NCBI GenBank assembly: GCA_050258415.1
Contig: JBLMYS010000239.1
Location: 1 to 30,592 of the forward strand
Reading direction: 5' to 3'
Source: JAAXKN01 sp050258415
Lineage (GTDB): Bacteria; Bacteroidota; Ignavibacteria; Ignavibacteriales; SURF-24
DNA: 30,592 nucleotides
Made by a program: the position numbers and the translations under genes. Below the pieces are notes generated by a model. It saw only the letters and a program-made list of their open reading frames with translations, was not told the DNA's origin and did no database searches. Positions 23,724-30,592 of the stretch are shown one piece after another; positions within the stretch are counted from its first letter, which is position 1, and each line of letters opens with the position of its first letter.

Positions 23724-24716
23724 ATGAAGTGGCTTTTTCTGGTGCACGAACTTAAGGGCTTAAAGTCCAGTGACCGGGTAAGAATATGGCGGAACACGAA
23801 AAAGGTTGGAGCTGTACTCTACAGGGATTCAGCCTACGTTCTCCCCTACAACAAGGAAAATATGGAAAGCTTCCAATGGATTTTAAGCGAAATTAAAGAA
23901 GTAAAAGGTCATGGGGCAATCTTCATTTCTCAGTCAGCAGATGGTAAAGAAGATGATGAACTTAAAAATATATTCCTGAAAACAGCTGATGCGGAATATG
24001 AAAGGCTCCTTGAAAGAAGGGATAACCTTCTGATGAGGTTTCAACAGCTGCAGAAGTCTTCAAATTTAAGTGAAAAGCTTCTAAAAGAGCTGCAGAAAGA
24101 ACTGGGACAGTTAGCTGATCAGTTAGAGGAGACTTCAGAGACAGACTATTTTCACTCACCAATGGCGCAGGAAGTAAAACTGAAACTTTCAATTTTTAAT
24201 AAAGATCTTTTATCTAAATTTCCAACTGATTCTGCCGGTATTCCGCTTATTAAACATAATCCAAAGGACTTTCAGAAGAAAAAGTGGGCAACCAGAAAGA
24301 ATATTCATATCGACAGGCTTTGTTCTGCCTGGCTTATAAAAAGGTTTATTGATAAAGATGCACAGTTTGAATTTGCGCCTGAGAATTCTCTTCCAAAAGA
24401 CGCACTTCTTTTTGATGTATTCGGCTGCGAGTTCGGCCACAGGGGTGAAGACTGTACATTTGAGACACTGCTGAAGTCATTTCAGATTAAGGATAAGGCA
24501 TTACTGAATATTTCGGAAATAGTTCATGACATCGACCTTAAGGATAAGAAATTCAACCGCTTTGAAGCAAAAGGGATCGACATCTTAGTAAGGTCCTTAT
24601 CCGGCTTTCTTAACGATGATCATAAGGTCTGTGAAATTGGTTTTGTGCTCTTAGACGGTCTCTATAATCATGTTAAGACTGCAAAGAACAAACAAGTAAA
24701 AGTGGAAAGCGTTTGA
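23724..24716 (+). CDS. chrB: ChrB-type chromate resistance protein
   Basis: A 330-residue protein. The N-terminal domain (~1-85) shows the ChrB pattern D-R-V-R-I-W-R-N-T-K-K-V-G-A-V-L-Y-R-D-S-A-Y-V-L-P; ~85-140 is a coiled-coil-like, Lys/Glu-rich helix. The C-terminal domain (~185-320) is the ChrB C-terminal family: W-A-T-R-K-N-I-H-I-D-R-L-C-S-A-W-L-I-K-R-F-I, then F-D-V-F-G-C-E-F-G-H, then H-D-I-D-L-K. In studied bacteria ChrB regulates the chr operon or aids chromate resistance. It opens a four-gene run that ends with an MFS transporter; no ChrA is present, so the real substrate may not be chromate. Confidence 0.87.
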   Translation: MKWLFLVHELKGLKSSDRVRIWRNTKKVGAVLYRDSAYVLPYNKENMESFQWILSEIKEVKGHGAIFISQSADGKEDDELKNIFLKTADAEYERLLERRDNLLMRFQQLQKSSNLSEKLLKELQKELGQLADQLEETSETDYFHSPMAQEVKLKLSIFNKDLLSKFPTDSAGIPLIKHNPKDFQKKKWATRKNIHIDRLCSAWLIKRFIDKDAQFEFAPENSLPKDALLFDVFGCEFGHRGEDCTFETLLKSFQIKDKALLNISEIVHDIDLKDKKFNRFEAKGIDILVRSLSGFLNDDHKVCEIGFVLLDGLYNHVKTAKNKQVKVESV

Positions 24717-24729
24717 CGAGGTAACAAAA

Positions 24730-24885
24730 ATGATATTAAAAATAGTGAATGTAATTTTACTTACGGCGGGGTGCATACTTGCCTTGCTTGGAGTCTTTGG
24801 AAGATTTGAGGGGCTGCACCTGCTAGGTGGTTTTTGTTTTTTCTTAATATTTGTCTTTACGGATCTTTTTGCAGACAAAAAGTAG
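24730..24885 (+). CDS. Small membrane protein (51 residues)
   Basis: A short ORF 13 bases after chrB with a GAGG ribosome-binding site about 8 bases before its ATG. The product has two hydrophobic segments (I-V-N-V-I-L-L-T-A-G-C-I-L-A-L-L-G-V-F and L-L-G-G-F-C-F-F-L-I-F-V-F) split by G-R-F-E-G-L-H and ends in D-K-K. The spacing, ribosome-binding site and membrane pattern support a real gene of the operon. The function is unknown. Confidence 0.65.
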   Translation: MILKIVNVILLTAGCILALLGVFGRFEGLHLLGGFCFFLIFVFTDLFADKK

Positions 24886-24998
24886 ATAAATTAATGTTTA
24901 ATAGCTAATCTTTGCTGTACCTGTCCCATCAGGCAAGAAAGTACAGATAATGGTTTACGATAAAAAATGAAATGGATTAATTCGAGGAGGATAAAATA

Positions 24999-25901
24999 AT
25001 GAGAAATATAAATATATTCAGGCTGATATTATCAGTAATGTTTTTGATGTTCTTTACGGCAGATGGCTTTTCCCAGACCAAGGGATGGGAAGATGTGGAA
25101 AAGATAATCGGTAAGACCGGAAAACTTCAGGGAGATGTCTTTAAAATTACATTTCCAAGGAGTGACCTTAATGTAAAAGTGGATGGAGTAAAAATAGAAC
25201 CTGCTTTAGCACTTACAGGCTGGATTGCCTTTAAGAAAATGGGTGGTGACGCAATGCTGATGGGTGACATGGTATTGCTTGAAACTGAAGTTGAGCCTGC
25301 AATGAAAAAAGCAGTCGAAACGGGCCTTGAGATCACGGCACTTCACAACCACGTGCTGAAAGAAACCCCGCAGGTAATGTACATGCATGTAGGTGGTATG
25401 GGAAGCCCCACAGAGTTAGCAAAGAAAATCAAATCCGTTATAAGCCAGACAAAAATTCCTCTCAGCCAGCCAAAGCAAAACCGGACTGTTCAAAGTAAAA
25501 CCAACTGGTCAGAGGTTCAGTCCATTATGGGAACAAAAGGACAAATGTCTGGCGACATACTTCAGATCTCTGTGCCAAGGGCGGACAAAGTAACAGAAAA
25601 CGGAGATGAAATCCCGACGGCAATGGGAATGGCTACGTCCATAAATTTTCAGAAAGTTAAGGACAAGGCGGTAACTACAGGCGACTTTGTCCTTGTAGGC
25701 GATGAAGTGAATCAGGTAATAAAGTCTCTTGTAGGGCATAATATTGCAGTTACAGCAGTGCATAACCATATGCTGAATGATAATCCAAGAATATTCTTCC
25801 TGCACTTCTGGGGAAATGATACTCCTGAAAACCTCGCAAAGGGTCTTAAAGACGCAGTTTCAAAGACGAAATCAAAAATTGAGGCAGCAGCCACTAAGTG
25901 A
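24999..25901 (+). CDS. DUF1259 (LppY/LpqO-like) exported protein, two repeats
   Basis: A 300-residue protein with a signal peptide ending G-F-S-Q (residue ~26). Two DUF1259-type halves follow, at ~30-150 and ~167-295; each has an opening W-x-x-V-x-x-I-x-G-x-x-G, a middle T-G-D/M-G-D-x-V/F-L-x-x-x-E segment and a histidine-rich strand (T-A-L-H-N-H-V-L and T-A-V-H-N-H-M-L), followed by M-Y-M-H-V or F-F-L-H-F. The paired His motifs look like a metal or small-ligand site. The ribosome-binding site GGAGG is strong. It lies between the chrB pair and the MFS transporter. The biochemical function of the family is not known to me. Confidence 0.85.
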   Translation: MRNINIFRLILSVMFLMFFTADGFSQTKGWEDVEKIIGKTGKLQGDVFKITFPRSDLNVKVDGVKIEPALALTGWIAFKKMGGDAMLMGDMVLLETEVEPAMKKAVETGLEITALHNHVLKETPQVMYMHVGGMGSPTELAKKIKSVISQTKIPLSQPKQNRTVQSKTNWSEVQSIMGTKGQMSGDILQISVPRADKVTENGDEIPTAMGMATSINFQKVKDKAVTTGDFVLVGDEVNQVIKSLVGHNIAVTAVHNHMLNDNPRIFFLHFWGNDTPENLAKGLKDAVSKTKSKIEAAATK

Positions 25902-25970
25902 TTATTATTGCAAGCCAAAGAATGAAATTTTCCGGTTTACTCACAGGATTCATTCCTTCAGGATGACTTT

Positions 25971-27203
25971 ATGCGGCAGGACAAATGGAATATCCGGATT
26001 TTATTTATTGCCCGCACAATCAGATTGTTTGCATACGGATTTATCTCTGTTATCCTTGTTCTTTATCTGGCTGTAATCGGCCTGAAAGAATATGAAATAG
26101 GAGTCTTGCTTACACTTACATTATTAGGCGATGTAGTTATTTCATTTTGGATCACAACACATGCCGACAATTTTAGCCGAAGGAAAATGCTTATTGCAGG
26201 CTCAATTCTGATGGCGGCCGGTGGATTTATCTTTGTCTTAACCAGCAATTATGTTGTCCTGGTAGTAACAGCAGCAATTGGGGTCATTAGTCCAAGCGGC
26301 AAGGAAATAGGTCCCTTTTTATCTATTGAGCAGTCGGCCCTTGCTGAGCTGGTCAGCGCTAAAGATCTTCCCGGAGTATTTGCATGGTATAACCTTGCCG
26401 GCTCATTTTCAACCGCCATTGGAGCACTGTGTGCCGGCTGGGGGGCACAGTTCCTTCAAAAAGAAGGATTAACAAATATTCTTACCTATAAAATAATACT
26501 GACTACATATGGCCTGATAGGCTTGATTCTTTTAATTTTATTTAATACCCTGACAAACCAGGTTGAAGTGCCAAAAACAACAGATGCCGCTAAAACAATT
26601 AGCAGGTTCGGGCTCCACAGTTCAAAAAAGATTGTAATAAAGTTAAGCTCACTTTTTGCCCTCGACGCATTTGCAGGCGGGTTCATTTTGCAAAGTATTA
26701 TTGCATACTGGTTCTATATAAAGTTTAATGTAAATACTGGATCAATAGGTAGCATCTTTTTTGCTGCAAATTTAATTGCGGGTATTTCATCTTTGTATGC
26801 AATTAAAATTGCAGGCAGGCTTGGTTTGATTAAAACAATGGTCTTTACACATCTGCCGTCTAATGTTTTACTGCTATTAGTACCGCTTATGCCAAACCTC
26901 AGCTCAGCAATTGCAATGCTTCTTTTAAGGTTCAGCATATCGCAGATGGATGTGCCTACACGTCAGACATATACGATCATTGCCGTTCAAAAGGATGAGA
27001 GATCAGCCGCTTCCGGAATAACTTCTATAGCCCGCTCCATCGGCGCTTCAATTTCACCTTCACTTGGAGTAATCTTTCTGGCAAGCCCTGTCCTGATTAA
27101 CTTACCATTCTTCTTTGCAGGCGGACTTAAAATCATATATGACATCTGGCTCTACTATAGCTTTAAGGAAATCAAAGAGGAACAGGAGATAAAGGATAAA
27201 TAA
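25971..27203 (+). CDS. MFS transporter
   Basis: A 410-residue inner-membrane protein with about 12 transmembrane segments in two halves. A loop 2-3 motif related to MFS motif A is visible: T-H-A-D-N-F-S-R-R-K-M-L near residues 61-71. Loop 8-9 has a weaker counterpart (I-A-G-R-L-G). The last residues (I-K-E-E-Q-E-I-K-D-K) form a charged cytoplasmic tail. It is the last gene of the ChrB/DUF1259 run, 69 bases after DUF1259, and probably exports the compound to which the operon responds. The substrate cannot be told from sequence. Confidence 0.9.
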   Translation: MRQDKWNIRILFIARTIRLFAYGFISVILVLYLAVIGLKEYEIGVLLTLTLLGDVVISFWITTHADNFSRRKMLIAGSILMAAGGFIFVLTSNYVVLVVTAAIGVISPSGKEIGPFLSIEQSALAELVSAKDLPGVFAWYNLAGSFSTAIGALCAGWGAQFLQKEGLTNILTYKIILTTYGLIGLILLILFNTLTNQVEVPKTTDAAKTISRFGLHSSKKIVIKLSSLFALDAFAGGFILQSIIAYWFYIKFNVNTGSIGSIFFAANLIAGISSLYAIKIAGRLGLIKTMVFTHLPSNVLLLLVPLMPNLSSAIAMLLLRFSISQMDVPTRQTYTIIAVQKDERSAASGITSIARSIGASISPSLGVIFLASPVLINLPFFFAGGLKIIYDIWLYYSFKEIKEEQEIKDK

Positions 27204-27283
27204 AAGGAAATTCAGAAGAATCCACCAGTTATTAGATGCCAGGAATTGGTAGAAGTGGTGCAAAATAAAATTGATAATTATTC

Positions 27284-27430
27284 ATGAAATTTTTAGGACA
27301 CCGACTTTCTAAAAGTGCTGAATGCAACGTAATTTCTTACAATTTGGGACATGTGCTGAAAATCCCACTCTTTCCGCTTAAAGAAAGAATAAAGCCCGGG
27401 AACAGGTGAAAAGCTTGTTCCGGGCTTTTC
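27284..27430 (+). repeat. att junction R3 (tRNA-Ser(GGA) 3' fragment), right end of array
   Basis: ATGAAA (27284-27289), five bases, AGGACA (27295-27300), 60 bases, then the tRNA core AATCCCACTCTTTCCGCT (27361-27378). The following bases and hairpin (AAAGCCCGG...CCGGGCTTTT, 27386-27430) resemble the sequence after the intact tRNA more than R1 or R2 do, as expected if this is the original tRNA 3' flank pushed outward. Confidence 0.9.
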
Positions 27431-27654
27431 ATTTATGCATTCCCTTAAACTATAGACCGCAATAAATAATCCTACTGCCACCACTTTGGGTTCTGAAATA
27501 ATACATGGATTTTTGATACCCAAGTGTTATGTTAATATCAAAGTTATCACCCCTGAACTGCGAACCGGGGTTCCAGGCTTTTGGTAATTATTTCCTCCTC
27601 AGATGGACTCCTGTTCGGATTTATTCCGTAAATGATAATGAAGAGGAGGAACTT

Positions 27655-30027
27655 ATGAAAAGAATCTTATTCTTTTTTACAGCCCTGGCCTTCATCTCGC
27701 TCCTTAACTTTAGCGGATGCAAGAAATCCGAAAACCCGGCAGAAAGCCAGCCCATCCAGACAAACCCGACCGAGTCCTTTAAGGTAATGATTCAATCTCC
27801 TTCTACTGAAGACTATTTCCAGACAACTTCCGATACTGCTTCAGTTTCGGGAACTGTCATCGGCTCTTCAAACATTAAACAGGTTAACTGGAATTCCAGC
27901 AGCGGCGCAAACGGGACCGCCTCGGGAACCACAGCGTGGAAGACCGTTGCACTCTCACTTTCAAAGGGGGACAATACTGTTGCCGTAACTGCCATTGATA
28001 ATGATAATAACAGCAGCAGCGACACAATTATAATTGTAAAGAATAATTCGCTGCTCTTTAAGACACTTCCACAGTTCAGCCCTTCGGGTGTGCTTCAGAA
28101 CAGCACAACTCAGGTAAGAGTGACAATCGGCATTATGCCTAATCAAAAACTCATCGATTCAACCGTAAAACTCTTCAGGGTCGACAGCCAAAATAAAATT
28201 ATATCTGAAGTCGCACAGCTTTATGATGACGGCAGTCTTAGCCACGGTGATGATATAAAAGGGGACCGCGTCTTCAGTGCACTCGTCTACCATAATGAGA
28301 TCCAGACCGGCATGGCAAGGCTGAGAGTGGCGGCAAAGATCCAGCAAACACCTTCTCCTGTTACAGATTACTCCGGCGTGGGACTCCTGAAAGTATATGC
28401 CCCGGTGCAGGAGGATAAACTGAATGAGGTAAAAACCACGCAGGAATCGGCTGTCACTATACTAAATCAGAATATAGCTAATAAAGATATCAACCAGGCA
28501 ATTACAAAAGCGGTGGAATGGCTGAAGGCTCAGCCCCAGGTCCAGAGTGCCGAAAAAATAGGCTCGACGGTTTTGATTGAATATAAATCGGGATTGCTCG
28601 GCGGGCTTTTGATTGATGAGCAGGACGCTAACGGATATTCGATCTATAAGGGCGGGGAGACAAATGCAGATTCGGTGAAACCTCTGGTGAAACACTCCAT
28701 TGCAAAACCCAGATCTGAAGCACCCCATATACCTGTAAGCCTTCAGACTGTTGGCAAATATAAAAGACCGGCTATTATACTAAAGGGTGATACAACACTG
28801 ATACTAAATAAAAAAGTACTCCTGTACGCTCCTTTTGATGACGCGTTCCCTACAAGCTTTGCAACAAACGCCCTGGCGAAATTAAAAGATTCCAAACTGG
28901 GATTGAAAAATGCATACTTTGCGAACCAGAGCGCAACAGTCGTTGTGCTGCAGAATTTGACAGACTACGGACTTGTAATTATAGATTCACATGGTTTAGC
29001 GGGGCAATATATATTAACAGGTGAAATCGCCAGCGCCGAGAAGGCCCAGAAATACCAGGACCTGCTGGCCCCACCAAAACCCCAGCTTGCACAGTTTACA
29101 AACGTTGTTATAAAAACAACTTTCTATATATTTGAGACTAAAGCAACTGTATATGGTGTTAACCATAATTTTATAAAGGGGCTGCTTGGAAAATTTCCGA
29201 ACAGCATAATTTTCAACGGCTCCTGCCAGAGCACAACCACGCCATTCCTTGAAGTTGAATTTAACAACAAAGGCGCAAAGACTTACCTCGGATTTAACAA
29301 GAGCGTCAGCGTTTCTTTCTGCGACAAAGTGGGAACAGATTTCGTGAAAAAACTGACCGTGGATGAAAAGAAAACTGGAGAGGCTTTCACTGCGGGACAG
29401 ACCGACCCCACCGATAATACGTGCGTCTATCAGCTAAAGGGCAACCCTGAGATGCACTATACCTCGGGACTTATAAACGGGGATTTTGAATACGGTGAGC
29501 CGGTGGCCTGGGATGTTACCGGCGACGGAAGGGTCATAAATCAGCTTGGCTCGCTTACTCCTCCGGGAGAGCAATATATGGGAATAATTTCAACCGGACT
29601 CGGCTTTGCACTCAACAGAGGCACTATCACACAGACATTCAGAATCAAACCCGGCCAGTCGACACTATCATTGAAGTGGAATTTCCTTTCTGAAGAATTT
29701 CTGGAGTATATCGGTTCACAATATCAGGACTTCTTTACTATCACTCTTATAAGGGAAAACGGGACGAAAATAGAGCTGCTTAAATACACAATTGATCAGC
29801 TTGCAGCAAAATATGGGGCTACTAAGGAAAGTCCGGGCAGCCTTATAGCAGTTTCACCGGAAATAGTATTCGACAGGGGAGGGGTATACATGACCGGCTG
29901 GCAGGATTTTTCGGTTGATGTTTCTGCCTACAGGGACGAGACGCTGACAATTGAACTAAGCGCCGGTGACGTTGGCGACAGTGTTTATGATACCGCCATA
30001 CTGCTGGATAATATTGAAGTGAAATAA
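27655..30027 (+). CDS. Large lipoprotein with probable caspase-like (clan CD) peptidase domain
   Basis: A 790-residue protein with a lipobox N-F-S-G-C (Cys22). Residues ~40-130 are an Ig-like domain; ~135-250 resemble a choice-of-anchor/Ig-like domain (D-D-G-S-L-S-H-G-D-D-I-K-G-D). Residues ~385-570 have the layout of a clan CD cysteine peptidase: hydrophobic strand then D-S-H446-G-L-A-G, and later I-I-F-N-G-S-C524-Q-S, the His/Cys dyad of caspase, gingipain and CHAT-type enzymes. The C-terminal ~190 residues (N-G-D-F-E-Y-G, then W-N-F-L-S-E-E-F) look like a carbohydrate-binding or anchoring jelly roll. The start is ATG with AGGAGG 5 bases upstream. It lies just outside the last junction. The peptidase call is inferred from motifs only. 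Confidence 0.8.
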   Translation: MKRILFFFTALAFISLLNFSGCKKSENPAESQPIQTNPTESFKVMIQSPSTEDYFQTTSDTASVSGTVIGSSNIKQVNWNSSSGANGTASGTTAWKTVALSLSKGDNTVAVTAIDNDNNSSSDTIIIVKNNSLLFKTLPQFSPSGVLQNSTTQVRVTIGIMPNQKLIDSTVKLFRVDSQNKIISEVAQLYDDGSLSHGDDIKGDRVFSALVYHNEIQTGMARLRVAAKIQQTPSPVTDYSGVGLLKVYAPVQEDKLNEVKTTQESAVTILNQNIANKDINQAITKAVEWLKAQPQVQSAEKIGSTVLIEYKSGLLGGLLIDEQDANGYSIYKGGETNADSVKPLVKHSIAKPRSEAPHIPVSLQTVGKYKRPAIILKGDTTLILNKKVLLYAPFDDAFPTSFATNALAKLKDSKLGLKNAYFANQSATVVVLQNLTDYGLVIIDSHGLAGQYILTGEIASAEKAQKYQDLLAPPKPQLAQFTNVVIKTTFYIFETKATVYGVNHNFIKGLLGKFPNSIIFNGSCQSTTTPFLEVEFNNKGAKTYLGFNKSVSVSFCDKVGTDFVKKLTVDEKKTGEAFTAGQTDPTDNTCVYQLKGNPEMHYTSGLINGDFEYGEPVAWDVTGDGRVINQLGSLTPPGEQYMGIISTGLGFALNRGTITQTFRIKPGQSTLSLKWNFLSEEFLEYIGSQYQDFFTITLIRENGTKIELLKYTIDQLAAKYGATKESPGSLIAVSPEIVFDRGGVYMTGWQDFSVDVSAYRDETLTIELSAGDVGDSVYDTAILLDNIEVK

Positions 30028-30044
30028 AACCCTGATATAAAGAA

Positions 30045-30097
30045 GCGCTTATTTTAATAGTTGATTCCCCCTCTGGGGCTTCTATTAAGATAAGCGC
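30045..30097. repeat. Long hairpin after the lipoprotein gene
   Basis: GCGCTTATTTTAATAG pairs with CTATTAAGATAAGCGC (15 of 16 positions), and the loop contains a second stem CCCC-TCT-GGGG. It lies between convergent genes and could be a terminator without a clear T run, or a repeat element. Confidence 0.65.
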
Positions 30098-30135
30098 ATA
30101 TTAGTATATTATAGGAGATTAATAACAGCTTGCAG

Positions 30136-30567
30136 CTAGTTCAATATATGAAGAGGGTTGCAGTAGCTTCTGACCATACCGCGAAGAAGCGATACCTCCA
30201 GCGGTTTTGGAAGAAGCTGATTGCCTCCAAACATTTTTATATCCTTCAGTGTGATAATGTCAGAGTGCTCTGTAACCACTACAATCGGCACATCGGGCTG
30301 CGACTTGCGTATGAGTATAAGTAGCTCAATGCTCGATTTTGATTTTAACATGAAATCTGTTATCAGCAGGTCAATTTGCCTGCCCTGAATTTTCTCAATC
30401 GCCTCATCACACCCGTTAGCCCTGATAATTTCACAATTCTCAGATTCAAGCAATATTCCTAATGAGTTCAAAAAATCATTGTCGCTGTCGACTACTAGTA
30501 CAGCAGGTCTTGAACTGCGGGGTTTGCCCGGAATGTCCATCGATAAAACAGTAGAATCTTTACTCAA
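30136..30567 (-). CDS. Stand-alone response-regulator receiver protein
   Basis: A 143-residue protein. After a ~20-residue tail it is a single receiver domain: V-L-V-V-D27-S-D-N-D near residues 23-31, phospho-acceptor D71 in L-L-I-T-D-F-M-L, T99 in V-V-V-T-E, and K121 in L-L-P-K-P-L-E. There is no output domain, so it acts by protein contact or as a phosphate relay. The start is TTG with a GGAGGGG ribosome-binding site about 8 bases upstream; the first in-frame ATG is nine codons later. The partner kinase is not in the window. Confidence 0.88.
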   Translation of the reverse strand: MSKDSTVLSMDIPGKPRSSRPAVLVVDSDNDFLNSLGILLESENCEIIRANGCDEAIEKIQGRQIDLLITDFMLKSKSSIELLILIRKSQPDVPIVVVTEHSDIITLKDIKMFGGNQLLPKPLEVSLLRGMVRSYCNPLHILN

Positions 30568-30592
30568 CTAAATCCCCTCCGGTTTGTTTAAT

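Larger units (their letters stand above)
16779..27377 (+). mobile_element. Right cassette array anchored at tRNA-Ser(GGA)
   Basis: Three cassettes lie downstream of tRNA-Ser(GGA), delimited by junctions at 19404-19497, 23216-23308 and 27284-27377. Core-to-core sizes are about 2702, 3812 and 4068 bases. Cargo from the tRNA outward: nucleotidyltransferase/HEPN pair plus two paralogous lipoproteins; outer-membrane-like protein, S41-T9SS peptidase and propeller protein; ChrB, small membrane protein, DUF1259 protein and MFS transporter. All genes read in the tRNA direction. No recombinase is encoded. The junctions share layout and related spacer sequence with the left array, so one enzyme family probably built both. 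Confidence 0.75.

Noticed and set aside
27529..27654. Extended N-terminus for the large lipoprotein
   Set aside because: The upstream part has no ribosome-binding site at its start, while the ATG at 27655 has AGGAGG and is followed directly by a lipoprotein signal peptide.

Overview
The window looks like part of the chromosome of an Ignavibacteria-type member of the Bacteroidota/Chlorobiota group. Three large secreted proteins end in the type IX secretion (T9SS) sorting domain typical of that group (an N-Y-P-N-P-F-N-P start, then L-G-R-E-V, then S-A-G-E-Y, then a basic tail). Lipoproteins and secreted beta-propeller proteins are abundant. This placement is inferred from protein style only.

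Left flank (1-3500): a LuxR-type regulator (cut by the window edge) and a hemerythrin-domain protein overlap by four bases. A divergent outer-membrane beta-barrel gene and a monoheme cytochrome c lipoprotein gene follow. A convergent YceI gene has a cluster of TGTTATAACA palindromes upstream.

Centre (about 3540-27430): the striking part. Two tRNA-Ser genes point away from each other around a ZIP metal-transporter gene: tRNA-Ser(CGA) on the minus strand at 15682-15768 and tRNA-Ser(GGA) on the plus strand at 16708-16794. From the 3' end of each tRNA an array of gene cassettes runs outward. Every cassette ends in the same kind of junction: two 6-base boxes (AGGACA/ATGACA type) starting 11 bases apart, then 60 bases (59 in one copy), then about 17 bases of the 3' end of the neighbouring tRNA-Ser, then a copy of that tRNA's terminator hairpin. 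Five clear junctions plus one decayed outermost one lie left of tRNA-Ser(CGA); three lie right of tRNA-Ser(GGA). They delimit nine cassettes of about 1.0-4.1 kb with one to four genes each. Cargo: T9SS-secreted proteins (NlpC/P60-like, two-component-regulator propellers, S41 peptidase), lipoproteins, an M20 peptidase, two HEPN/nucleotidyltransferase toxin-antitoxin pairs, and a chromate-resistance-like operon (ChrB, small membrane protein, DUF1259, MFS). No recombinase, transposase or plasmid gene is visible. I infer a family of integrase-less elements inserted one after another into two tRNA-Ser genes by a tyrosine recombinase acting from elsewhere. The result is integron-like in layout but built on tRNA attachment sites.

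Right flank (27440-30592): a 790-residue lipoprotein with Ig-like domains and a probable clan CD (caspase-like) His/Cys peptidase domain, a long hairpin, and a stand-alone response-regulator receiver protein on the minus strand.

How the parts may work together: the terminator copied at each junction would insulate cassettes from one another; the two toxin-antitoxin pairs could stabilise the arrays; much of the cargo is cell-surface or secreted, as expected of a locus that swaps niche-specific functions.
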